Below are positions 1-8,122 of a stretch of 64,000 nucleotides of DNA, one piece after another. The notes below the pieces were generated by a model that made no database searches, had not been told where the DNA came from, and saw nothing but the letters and a program-made list of their open reading frames with translations. Numbering within the stretch: position 1 is the stretch's first letter; every line of letters begins with the position of its first letter. The translations under genes were made by a program, and so were the position numbers. The stretch covers positions 62,001-126,000 of the forward strand of contig NZ_JAIWNC010000025.1 in the NCBI RefSeq assembly GCF_020216025.1. The letters run 5' to 3'. This DNA comes from Jidongwangia harbinensis (GTDB taxonomy: Bacteria > Actinomycetota > Actinomycetes > Mycobacteriales > Micromonosporaceae).

Positions 1-755
1 AGCACCGGCCCGACCGACGACTCGGCGAAGCCGGTCACCTCGGTCAGGAACGGGGTGATGTACGTGAACGAGGCGAACGCCCCGGTCACCGCGAGCGTCG
101 TGGTCACCACCAGCACCCGGTACCGGCCGCGGTCCGGCGCGGTGCCGTGGTCGGCGCCGTTCTGGCCGGCCGGGACGTCCGGCATGAGCCGGGCGACGAC
201 CGCCAGGATGACCAGCCCGAGGCCGCTGAGCACGAGGAACGACACCCGCCATCCGGTCTGCTGCCCGAGCCAGGTACCGGCCGGCACACCGACCAGCGGC
301 GCCAGGGAACTGCCCGCGAACAGGACCGAGACCACCCGGCCGCGCCGGTCGGCCGGGAACAGGGCCGCCGCGGCCGGGGTGACCACCGCCCAGAAGACCG
401 CCTGGGTCAGCGCGACCCCGACCCGGGCGCCGAGCAGCGCCGGATAGTTGGAGGCCAGCGCGGACGCCGCCGTGGCCAGGGCGTACAGCCCGAGCAGGGC
501 GATCAGCAACCGGCGCCGGGCGACCCGCCGGGTGAGGCGGGTCAGCGGGATGGTCGCGACCACCACGACCAGGGCGTACGCGGTGACCAGCAGGCCGACG
601 GCGGAGACCGGGACGCCGACGCCCTGGGCCATCTGCGGCAGCAGTCCGATCGGCAGCGTCTCGGTGGTCACGTAGAGGAACGTCGACAGGGAGAGCGCGG
701 CCAGCACCGGTCCCCCGCCCGTGCTCCCGCGGGTCCGTCGCCTGGCGTCGATCAT
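1..755 (-). CDS. MFS transporter, AraJ/Cmx-like exporter (partial, runs off left edge)
   Basis: The minus strand reads an open frame from an ATG at 755 to the window edge, so the C-terminus is missing. The start MIDARRRTRG is followed by a hydrophobic helix with TETLPIGLLPQMA and then the loop LTRLTRRVARRRLL, the signature between helices 2 and 3 of 12-helix DHA1 exporters of the AraJ/chloramphenicol-resistance type. It is an inner-membrane proton-coupled exporter; the substrate cannot be read from sequence. The ATG has no ribosome binding site, but a TAGCGT hexamer ends 6 nt upstream, which fits a leaderless transcript. It is divergent from the GGDEF/EAL gene. The family call is firm; drug versus sugar export is open. 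Confidence 0.85.
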   Translation of the reverse strand, partial: MIDARRRTRGSTGGGPVLAALSLSTFLYVTTETLPIGLLPQMAQGVGVPVSAVGLLVTAYALVVVVATIPLTRLTRRVARRRLLIALLGLYALATAASALASNYPALLGARVGVALTQAVFWAVVTPAAAALFPADRRGRVVSVLFAGSSLAPLVGVPAGTWLGQQTGWRVSFLVLSGLGLVILAVVARLMPDVPAGQNGADHGTAPDRGRYRVLVVTTTLAVTGAFASFTYITPFLTEVTGFAESSVGPV

Positions 756-1107
756 CCGGCCACGCTACGACGGCGGCGATCAACATTCATCTCGGCGGCG
801 CCGGCCCGACCGTCCACTGCGGATCCGTCACGTCACGATTTGGCATAGGCCTGAGATTTCCGGGAGCATGTCCGGCAGACTCCCCCGCGATGTTATGCCG
901 ACCCCAGGTAATCCGGTGCGGTTTCCGGGAACTCGCCATTCGGCGGAGGTGGTCCGCTACCATCGCCCGCGCGGAAAAGACAGATCTGCCGGTGCGCCCA
1001 AGCCCAAGCGCGGACGGCTTTTCCACCATTACGATCTGTTACGGCACGGCGGTTCCGGACGGGCGGGCCGCGCTGCCGTTCAGCGCGGCGCCGGAGGGGA
1101 CTCGACC
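756..1107. other. Divergent intergenic region, 352 bp
   Basis: Apart from the -10-like hexamer near 762 and the purine-rich ribosome binding site at 1093-1100, I see no convincing gene. Frames cross it in several directions, but none begins with a ribosome binding site or resembles a family. It must hold the promoter of the GGDEF/EAL gene. Confidence 0.4.
762..767 (-). promoter_or_regulatory. -10 element (TAGCGT) of a probable leaderless promoter for the MFS gene
   Basis: TAGCGT on the minus strand ends 6 nt before the ATG at 755. This spacing puts the transcription start at or next to the A of the start codon. No -35 consensus and no ribosome binding site are visible. The same arrangement recurs at 22602, 35680 and 62186. 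Confidence 0.45.
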
Positions 1108-4100
1108 ATGACGCAGGGACCGGCCATCGGCGTCCTCTCGCCATGGTTCGGCGGCACGTATTTCGGCGGGCTCCTGGGCGGAATCATGCCGAGGGTCGCG
1201 GCGGTGAACGGCCGGCTCGTGGCGATCCAGACGCTCGACGCCGGCACCTATTCCACCGACTACGCGGAACCACCACCATTCCATCACCGGGTGGCTTGGG
1301 AACACGTACACGGATTCATCGTCTTTCTGAATGCGGCGAACACCCGCTATCTGCAGGCCGCCAAGGACCAGGGCCGCCCGGTCGTGATCATCAGCGACGA
1401 TCCGGCCGACCTGCGCTGCCCGACGGTCTTCCCGGACAACCATTCCGGTGTCCGCGCGGCCACCGCACACCTGCTGGAACACGGGCACCGCCGGATCGCC
1501 TTCGCCGGCCACGTCATTCAACAGGACATCCGGGAGCGGCACGAGGCGTACGCGGAGACGTTGCTCGCGTACGGCATCACCCCCGACCCCAGCCTGCTCT
1601 TCGACACCGGTGACATGCAGGAGTCCGGCGGCGAGCTGGCGGCCCGCGCCATGCTGGCGGCCGGGCTGCCGTCGACCGCGGTCGTCGTCGGCAACGACCC
1701 GAACGCGATCGGACTGATGCGGACGTTGACCGAGGCCGGCTGCGACCTGCCCACCGACCAGGCGGTGATCGGCTTCGACGACCTGCCCGGCACCGCGTAC
1801 CTGACGCCCAGCCTCACCACGGTCCGGCAGCCGCTCGGCGAGGTCGGCGCGCTCGCCGTCGACCTGCTCAGCCGGCTGCTGGACGGCGAGGCGGTGCCGG
1901 CCGAGCGGCACCGGGTCCCGACCACCCTGGTGGTCCGCGAGTCCTGTGGCTGCCCCGGGCCGCTGTCGCTCACCACCATCAACTCCGACGCGCCCCGCAC
2001 CGTCCGGGACACCGAGGAACTGCTCGCCACCATCTGCGCCGAGCTGGAGCTCGCCGCGCCGGAGGTACACCAGGGCGTACGCTCCGCGGAACTCGCCTTC
2101 TCGGCCAAGAGCATCACCGTCGCGCTCCGCGACGCGGTGGCCGGCAGCCGGACCATGTCCGGCCTCGAGTTGCGGCGTGCGCTGTTGCCGATCTCGGATC
2201 GGGTGGACAGCTACGAGAGCGTGGTCACCGTGATGCGGCTGATCCGCGACCACGGCCGGTCCCTGCAGGTCGCCACCGGCACGACCGAGGACACCGTGGT
2301 GACCCGGCGGGTAGAGGACGCGATCTACCAGATCTTCGTGCAGCTGGCCCAGGCGCAGTCCTCGCTGCAGGCCGCGTACGCCAAGTCGACGATGTCCGCG
2401 CTCGGCACCCAGTACCTGGTGAGCATGCAACTGCTGCGCAGCCAGGAGCGGGACCCGCGGTCGCTGGACTGGCTGCGCACCACCGACATCAGGGGCGGCT
2501 GCCTGGGGCTCTGGCCGGTCCGTTCCGGCCGGGCCGACCAGTCCTGCCTGGACGTCATCACCACCTTCGACCGCGCCGCCGACGGCCACGTCACCGGCGG
2601 CAGCACCGCCGTCGAGCTCTTCCCCCCGGCCGACGTGACCGCCATGGCGGACATCGCGGCCGGCGACATGCTCTACATCGCGCACCTGAAGGTGGGCAGC
2701 GCCGACTGGGGCATGCTGGCGCTGGTCGGCCCCATCGAGGCCACCCTCGCCGAGGGCCGGGAGACGATGAACCAGTGGGCGGCGTTGCTCAGCGTCGCCC
2801 TGGAGCACGACGCCGTCCTCAACACCATGCGCGAGCAGGAGGAGTACCTGCGCCGCGCGGCCCTGTACGACGAGCTGACCGGCCTGCCGAACCGGGCGCA
2901 CTTCCGGGACCGGCTGACCGTCGCGATGGCCCGGGCGGCCCGGCGCCCGGCCAACTGCTACGCCGTGCTGCTGCTGGACCTGGACGGCTTCAAGCTGGTC
3001 AACGACAGCCTCGGGCACGAGGCGGGCGATCTGTTGCTGCAGGAGGTGGCCCGGCGCCTGGTGGTGAACCTGCGGCCCACCGACACCGCGGCGCGCCTCG
3101 GCGGCGACGAGTTCGCCGTCCTGATCGAGGACTTCGAGAACCCGCAAGCGCCGCCGGCCCTGGCGGAACGGCTGCAGGAGATGTTGTCCGCGCCGTACCA
3201 CCTGGCCGGCACGGACGTCATGGTCTCGGCGAGCATCGGCATCGCTCCCGGCGCGGACGGCTACGCCGACACCCAGGCGGTGATGCGCGACGCCGACGCG
3301 GCGATGTACTACGCCAAGTCCCGGGGCAAGCGGGCGCACGCCGTGTTCGCGCCGTCCATGCACGAGTCGGCCGTCAACCGGCTGCAGATCCAGGGCGACC
3401 TGCGGCACGCGCTCGACAACGACGAACTACGGCTCTACTACCAGCCGATCGTCGAATTGAGCACCGGCCGGGTGAGCGGCGCCGAGGCGCTGATCCGCTG
3501 GCAGCACCCGACCCGGGGGCTGCTGGCACCGGGCGAGTTCCTGTCCGTGGCCGAGGAGAGCCACCTGAGCCTGCGACTGGGCAACTGGGTGATGCAGGAG
3601 GCCTGCCGGCAGGCGCGGGAGTGGCGCGGCGAGGTGGGCGGCCGGTCGTTCCGGATGAGCGTCAACGTGTCGAACCGGCAGTTCTGGCACAGCCGGCTGA
3701 TCGACGACGTCCGTCGCTGCCTCGACGCCGGCGCCGTCGACCCCGGCGGCCTGGTGCTGGAGATCACCGAGGGCGTCATCATGTACGACGTGAAGCTGGC
3801 CGCGGAGATGCTGACCACGCTGAGCGGCATGGGCATCCAGATCCACATCGACGACTTCGGCACCGGGTACTCGTCACTGCAGGCCCTCCAGGACCTGTCC
3901 TTCGACGCGCTGAAGATCGACCGTTCCTTCATCTCCCAGCTGACCACCAGCCCGCGCAGCAAGGAACTGGTCCGGACGATCGTCACGATGGGCCGCAACC
4001 TGAACCTGGACATCGTCGCCGAGGGCATCGAGGAGCCCGCGGAGCTCGAGGCGGTGCGCGACCTCGGCTGCACCCACGGCCAGGGCTACCTGTACTCCCG

Positions 4101-4155
4101 GCCGGTGCCGGCCGACGCGTTCACCGCCTACCTCGAGGCCCGCCGCAGCCGCTGA
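1108..4155 (+). CDS. LacI-type periplasmic-binding-fold sensor with GGDEF and EAL domains
   Basis: A 1015-residue protein predicted to be cytoplasmic (no signal or membrane helix). Residues about 5-285 have the fold-I substrate-binding domain of LacI/GalR regulators (VIGFDDLPGTAYLTPSLTTVRQP near its end) but without the DNA-binding helix-turn-helix. A middle linker precedes a diguanylate cyclase domain with intact GGDEF at 665-669 and an RxxD inhibitory site exactly five residues before it. The EAL domain keeps EALIR at 793-797, IDDFGTGYSS and KIDRSFI, so both synthesis and hydrolysis of c-di-GMP look possible. The ATG at 1108 was chosen for the GGAGGGGA site 7 nt upstream; the frame is open back to 721. 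A small sugar-like ligand may control the output; this is inference. Confidence 0.9.
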   Translation: MTQGPAIGVLSPWFGGTYFGGLLGGIMPRVAAVNGRLVAIQTLDAGTYSTDYAEPPPFHHRVAWEHVHGFIVFLNAANTRYLQAAKDQGRPVVIISDDPADLRCPTVFPDNHSGVRAATAHLLEHGHRRIAFAGHVIQQDIRERHEAYAETLLAYGITPDPSLLFDTGDMQESGGELAARAMLAAGLPSTAVVVGNDPNAIGLMRTLTEAGCDLPTDQAVIGFDDLPGTAYLTPSLTTVRQPLGEVGALAVDLLSRLLDGEAVPAERHRVPTTLVVRESCGCPGPLSLTTINSDAPRTVRDTEELLATICAELELAAPEVHQGVRSAELAFSAKSITVALRDAVAGSRTMSGLELRRALLPISDRVDSYESVVTVMRLIRDHGRSLQVATGTTEDTVVTRRVEDAIYQIFVQLAQAQSSLQAAYAKSTMSALGTQYLVSMQLLRSQERDPRSLDWLRTTDIRGGCLGLWPVRSGRADQSCLDVITTFDRAADGHVTGGSTAVELFPPADVTAMADIAAGDMLYIAHLKVGSADWGMLALVGPIEATLAEGRETMNQWAALLSVALEHDAVLNTMREQEEYLRRAALYDELTGLPNRAHFRDRLTVAMARAARRPANCYAVLLLDLDGFKLVNDSLGHEAGDLLLQEVARRLVVNLRPTDTAARLGGDEFAVLIEDFENPQAPPALAERLQEMLSAPYHLAGTDVMVSASIGIAPGADGYADTQAVMRDADAAMYYAKSRGKRAHAVFAPSMHESAVNRLQIQGDLRHALDNDELRLYYQPIVELSTGRVSGAEALIRWQHPTRGLLAPGEFLSVAEESHLSLRLGNWVMQEACRQAREWRGEVGGRSFRMSVNVSNRQFWHSRLIDDVRRCLDAGAVDPGGLVLEITEGVIMYDVKLAAEMLTTLSGMGIQIHIDDFGTGYSSLQALQDLSFDALKIDRSFISQLTTSPRSKELVRTIVTMGRNLNLDIVAEGIEEPAELEAVRDLGCTHGQGYLYSRPVPADAFTAYLEARRSR

Positions 4156-4162
4156 CCGGCGC

Positions 4163-5905
4163 TCACCAGGCGACGGTGCCGTGCGCGCTCGGCTGCAGCG
4201 TGCCGAGCCGCAGCGAACTCATCGTGATGTCGCTGCGGGTGGGCGGCGGGAAGCCCTCCAGCGCGGCGACCACCCCGGTCGCCGACTCCTCCAGGCTGCC
4301 GCGCAACGTGTTGCCGACCGGGCAGTCCGAAGTGTCCCGGTCGCAGGCCTCCCACTTGATGCCCTGGAACGCTCCCCCGCCCGGCCTGAGCACCATGTCG
4401 GCCGCCTTGTCCGGTTCGTCGACGGACCGGGTCGGCACCCGCACCCGCTCGTCCGCGGCGTTGTACAGGCCGACGTGGACGCGGCCCTCGACCCGGCAGG
4501 CGGAATCCGACTCGTTCACCACCGAGACGATCGCCTTCTGGGTGCCGGGCGCGGTCGGATTGTCGCTCTGCGCGATCACCGTCACGCGGGTGTCCGCGCT
4601 GCGGCACCGCCGGGGCGACGGAGCCCCGGGCGCGGCGGTGACCTCGACCGGCCCGTCGTCGGGTTCGGCCCGGCCGCCGGTCTGCTCGTCGCCGGACGGC
4701 GGGGCGGTGGTCCGGCCCGTCCCGGGCGGTGCGGCGCTCCGGGTGGGCGGCACGCTGCCGCCGGACGGTGGTACGGCGGAGGGCGCCGAAGCCGCGGCCG
4801 ACGGCGCGGCGGCCCGCCCCGCCCCCGGTTCCGCGTCTGCCCCCAGCAGCAGGTCCCGCGTCGGCGTGAACGCCAGCGCGGCGGCCAGCGCGGTGCCGAG
4901 CAGGGCCACCGCGGCGAGAACCGGTGCGGTCCGCCGCCACCGCCGCGAGCCGACGCCGGCGCTGTGCCGCGCCGGCGCGGCCGGCCCGATCTCCGGTGCC
5001 GTCCGCGCCGCGGAATGCTGTGCGGCCCGGGCCACCCGGCGCAGTTCCGGGCGGCCGGCCAGGCCGTCGGCCGCCGGCGCGCCGACCGCACCCGCGGCGA
5101 GCAGCAGGTCGAGCAGTTCCTGCGCGGTGGGCCGGTTCTCCGGGCGCTTGTCGAGCGTCCGCGCGACCAGGCCGCGCAGCGGTTCCGGCAGGCCACGCAG
5201 GTTCGGTGGCTGGGTGAGGATGGTCGCGGCCGTCGCCACCGGCGAGTCACCGGCGAACGGGGTACGGCCGGTGCCGGCGTAGGTGACCACGGCGCCCCAG
5301 GCGAACACGTCCGCCGCGGGGCCGACCGGCGGGCCGGAGCCGTTGTCGAAGCGCTCCGGTGCCATGTAGGCGACGGTCCCCACCATCTGGTCGGTGCCGG
5401 TGTGCTGGCTGGTCGCCTCGAACGCCCGCGCGATGCCGAAGTCGATCACCTTGGGCGTACCCAGCGAGAACAGCACGTTGCGCGGCTTCAGGTCACGGTG
5501 GATGACGCCGGCGCCGTGGATCGCGGCCAGGGCGGTCGCCACCCCGACCGCCACGCTGTACAGGTTGCCGCCGGTCAGCGGCCCCTGGTCGGCGACGACC
5601 TCGGCCAGGCTGGGGCCGTCCACGTACTCGACGACCAGGTACGGGGTCTCGTGCTCGGCGTCGGCGTCGAGGAGCTCGGCGGTGCAGAACGGCGGTACCT
5701 GCCGGGCCCGGGTGACCTCGCTGCGGAACCGGGCCCGGAACTCGTCCTCGTACGCGTACTCCCGCTTGATGACCTTGATCGCCACCGGCCGGGACGCGGG
5801 GTCGCGGCCCAGGTAGACCGTGCCCATTCCGCCCTCGCCCAGGCGGCTCTCCAGGCGGTAGACGCCGAGCCGGCGCGGGTCGGTCGGCCGCAACGGTCCC
5901 CGCAT
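4163..5905 (-). CDS. Membrane Ser/Thr protein kinase with extracytoplasmic DUF4232-like domain
   Basis: A 580-residue PknB-class kinase. The glycine loop GEGGMGTVY, VAIK lysine (about K44), HRDLKPRN (D138) and DFG (155-157) are all present, so it should be active. A Pro/Ala-rich stretch leads to one membrane helix at about 326-348. After a second low-complexity linker comes a roughly 150-residue outside domain with paired cysteines (ACRVEGRVHVGLY, ACDRDTSDCPVG), which resembles the DUF4232 fold and replaces the usual PASTA repeats. The tail overlaps no neighbour; it converges on the GGDEF/EAL gene 7 bp away. The outside domain presumably senses an envelope signal; the ligand is unknown. Confidence 0.9.
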   Translation of the reverse strand: MRGPLRPTDPRRLGVYRLESRLGEGGMGTVYLGRDPASRPVAIKVIKREYAYEDEFRARFRSEVTRARQVPPFCTAELLDADAEHETPYLVVEYVDGPSLAEVVADQGPLTGGNLYSVAVGVATALAAIHGAGVIHRDLKPRNVLFSLGTPKVIDFGIARAFEATSQHTGTDQMVGTVAYMAPERFDNGSGPPVGPAADVFAWGAVVTYAGTGRTPFAGDSPVATAATILTQPPNLRGLPEPLRGLVARTLDKRPENRPTAQELLDLLLAAGAVGAPAADGLAGRPELRRVARAAQHSAARTAPEIGPAAPARHSAGVGSRRWRRTAPVLAAVALLGTALAAALAFTPTRDLLLGADAEPGAGRAAAPSAAASAPSAVPPSGGSVPPTRSAAPPGTGRTTAPPSGDEQTGGRAEPDDGPVEVTAAPGAPSPRRCRSADTRVTVIAQSDNPTAPGTQKAIVSVVNESDSACRVEGRVHVGLYNAADERVRVPTRSVDEPDKAADMVLRPGGGAFQGIKWEACDRDTSDCPVGNTLRGSLEESATGVVAALEGFPPPTRSDITMSSLRLGTLQPSAHGTVAW

Positions 5906-5965
5906 CAGGGAACCCGTTCGCCGGTCGGGTCGCTGAACATCGGTCGAACAGTACTACGGTGCCGA

Positions 5966-6442
5966 TCACGGCTGTCGGGTCAGCCGGAAGATGCGGATGT
6001 CCCGGTCGCCGACCCGCTCGGTGTAGGCCGGGTACGCCGGCCAGATGGCCACCAGGATCGCCCAGAGGCGGTCCCGCTCGGCGCCGGTCACCACGCTCGC
6101 CCGGACCCGGAACTCCTCGGCGCCGAGGTGCACGGTGGCCTCCGGGTGCCGGATCAGGTTCGCCGACCACGCCGGGCGCGCCGGATCGCCCCAGTTCGTG
6201 TCGATCACCACCAGGTCGGCCCCGTCGCGGCCGTACAGCAGCATGTGCCGCCGCGGCAGGCCGCTGCGCGCACCCACCGTGGTCAGCTGCATCAGCGGCA
6301 GCAGCCACCGGCCGCCCAGCGGCGAGAACCGGCCCCGGGTCCGCTGGTACACCCACCGGTCGACCGGCACCAGGCGGCGCACCACCCTGGGGAACCACGT
6401 GCGGCTGGCGAGCCTGGTCGCGAAACGGAGCACCGACGGCAT
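5966..6442 (-). CDS. Deazaflavin (F420)-dependent nitroreductase-family protein
   Basis: A 158-residue protein. The core GRWLLPLMQLTTVGARSG-LPRR, then LLYGRDGADLVVIDTNWG and NLIRHPEATVHLG, matches the Ddn/Rv3547-like family of split-barrel proteins that bind F420 or related deazaflavins and reduce diverse substrates, including nitro compounds and quinones. Length is normal for the family. The start at 6442 (MPSVLRFATR) is preferred by domain length; an in-frame ATG at 6463 is possible, and neither has a clear ribosome binding site. It lies 59 bp after the serpin gene on the same strand and may be co-transcribed. Physiological substrate unknown. Confidence 0.85.
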   Translation of the reverse strand: MPSVLRFATRLASRTWFPRVVRRLVPVDRWVYQRTRGRFSPLGGRWLLPLMQLTTVGARSGLPRRHMLLYGRDGADLVVIDTNWGDPARPAWSANLIRHPEATVHLGAEEFRVRASVVTGAERDRLWAILVAIWPAYPAYTERVGDRDIRIFRLTRQP

Positions 6443-6501
6443 CGGGACAGTGTGCCCGATCATCGGCACGGTCCGGCGACCCGCCGGACCGTGCCGACGG
6501 C

Positions 6502-7815
6502 TCAGGCGGGACCGGTGGACAGCGGGTCGTGGACCCGGCCGATGAACAGCGGCAGCCCGCTGGACTGCTCGTTGATGATGTACAGGAACGGCCGGTCGGC
6601 GAAGAAGCTGGGACCCTGCGGGATGGACGGCGGCCGGACGATCACGGCCGTCGCGGCGGCCGCCTCGGTGCCCTTCTCGTCCACCCCGATGAACGTCTGG
6701 TGCACCACGTTGTCGATGCACAGGTTGTCCCCGGTCAGGCCGGAGAAGTCGGCCCGGTCCGTGAACGCGGTGGGCATGCCGAGCTCGGACAGGGGGGCGC
6801 GCAGCTCGGCCGGCTGCCGGACGGTCCATCGGGGCAGCCGCAACAGGACGTCCTCGTACCGGAACCCGCGCAGCAGGGACCCGAGCCAGGCTCCGTCCAG
6901 TTTGGCCTCCAGCCCGGCGAGGTCACCGGAGGTCGGCATCACGATGGCCATGGCCAGCGGGGCACCCTCGTACGGCACGTTGACCGCGCGCCAGCCGTCG
7001 CCCTCGAGGTAGCCCATCCGGTTGAACGGCCCGGCCATCATCGGCACCTCGACGACCTGGCCGTCGTCGCGGGTGAACGGCGCCGGCCTGGTGGACGCGA
7101 GCGGGAACGGGTACGTCCAGGCGGCCTTGAGGTAGATCGCGTTGGTGAGGACCAGGCTGGTGTCGGACCGTACCGCGCCGAACGCCAGCAGCTCCGGGAT
7201 CCGCGCGTTGGTCCGGTCGGACACCCAGGCGTTGATCTCCTCGCGGGCCGCCTCCGGCGCGGACTCGAAGTCCACCGGATGCTCGGCGGCACCGTAGTAG
7301 CCGGCCAGGGTCTCCAGGAAGGCCGGCTTCGGGTCCACGTCGAGCCGGGTCCACAGGGCGTTCGCGGTGGTCAGCAGCGGACGCTTCTGCCCGTCGCCGT
7401 CCCGGTGGCCGGCGATGAGGAGCTGGTCGACGGTGTTGAGCCCGGAGTCGAGCGCGCCTGGGCGCGGTTCCGGCGCGTGCAGCACGGCGTCCATCTCGTC
7501 CGCCGTGGTGGCGACCGCGCCGGCCCGGGTCATCGCGAGCGCGAGCGCGACCGAGAACGGCGCGCACACCACGTTGCTGCCCGCCCCGGACGAGGCCAGC
7601 TTCCGGTAGAGGTCGGCGGTGAAGCTCCGCACCGCGGCCACGGCGGGTTCGGCCGACGCCGGCTCGGGAGGCACGCGTACCGGTTCGGGCGGATCGGACG
7701 GGGCGAGGCCGCCGGACAGTCCGACCGGCTGCAGCGCCGGTGACTGGTGCGGGGCGGCAGTGAGGGCGGCGGCACCGAGGGGCACCGTGAGCAGAACCGA
7801 TCTACGCGACACCAT
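6502..7815 (-). CDS. Secreted serpin (serine protease inhibitor)
   Basis: A 437-residue protein with the full serpin body. The N-terminus MVSRRSVLLTVPLG has an SRR motif before a hydrophobic run, so Tat export is likely. Near the C-terminus the hinge KGTEAAAATA has the small residues needed for loop insertion, hence an inhibitory serpin rather than a passive one. The shutter-end segment DRPFLYIINEQSSGLPLFIGRV is canonical. Aligned to alpha-1-antitrypsin, the reactive loop reads V-R-P-P-S-I-P, which puts proline at P1 and serine at P1'. The start at 7815 was chosen because the longer frame to 7896 adds a non-signal-like extension. Its target protease is unknown; a subtilase gene lies at 33.4-34.6 kb. 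Confidence 0.9.
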   Translation of the reverse strand: MVSRRSVLLTVPLGAAALTAAPHQSPALQPVGLSGGLAPSDPPEPVRVPPEPASAEPAVAAVRSFTADLYRKLASSGAGSNVVCAPFSVALALAMTRAGAVATTADEMDAVLHAPEPRPGALDSGLNTVDQLLIAGHRDGDGQKRPLLTTANALWTRLDVDPKPAFLETLAGYYGAAEHPVDFESAPEAAREEINAWVSDRTNARIPELLAFGAVRSDTSLVLTNAIYLKAAWTYPFPLASTRPAPFTRDDGQVVEVPMMAGPFNRMGYLEGDGWRAVNVPYEGAPLAMAIVMPTSGDLAGLEAKLDGAWLGSLLRGFRYEDVLLRLPRWTVRQPAELRAPLSELGMPTAFTDRADFSGLTGDNLCIDNVVHQTFIGVDEKGTEAAAATAVIVRPPSIPQGPSFFADRPFLYIINEQSSGLPLFIGRVHDPLSTGPA

Positions 7816-8069
7816 GCAGCGACAGTAGGACCGTCCGGGGTGGACACACCAGGGGCGGGCCTGCCCGCACGCCCGAAATCTATCGATGTTCACCAATGTT
7901 CTTTACTAACGAACCCTGACTACCGGAAGATTTCCGAAACTTTTGGAGCCGCGCCGGACGGCCCGCGGTCGCGGCCCGCCGGCACGCATACGGGGTAGCC
8001 GATCCGGCGCGCCGCCGGCCCGCCGAACTCCGGAACTTTCGGCGGCGAAGCCGACCCGGCATGCTTTGT

Positions 8070-8084
8070 TGGAAATGATTTTCG
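8070..8084 (+). promoter_or_regulatory. Zur box (zinc-responsive operator)
   Basis: TGGAAATGATTTTCG matches the actinobacterial Zur consensus TGAAAATGATTTTCA at 13 of 15 positions and is palindromic around ATGAT. It lies 38 bp before the start of the CobW-family gene. It also sits between a -35-like TTGTTG (8066) and a -10-like TACGGT (8088), so Zur bound with zinc would block initiation. The match is visible; regulation is inferred. Confidence 0.75.
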
Positions 8085-8122
8085 TTGTACGGTGGCCCGG
8101 TGATGACCAACCGAGGCCAGTC

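Noticed and set aside
1039..3408. Long minus-strand frame across the GGDEF/EAL gene
   Set aside because: Composition is that of a codon-position shadow (Arg, Gly, Val, Gln rich, no family motif), and the plus-strand gene has all domain signatures.
2775..7012. Plus-strand frames 2775-5282 and 4181-7012
   Set aside because: Alternative-frame reads across the EAL, kinase, nitroreductase-family and serpin genes, with repetitive Arg/Gly/Pro translations.
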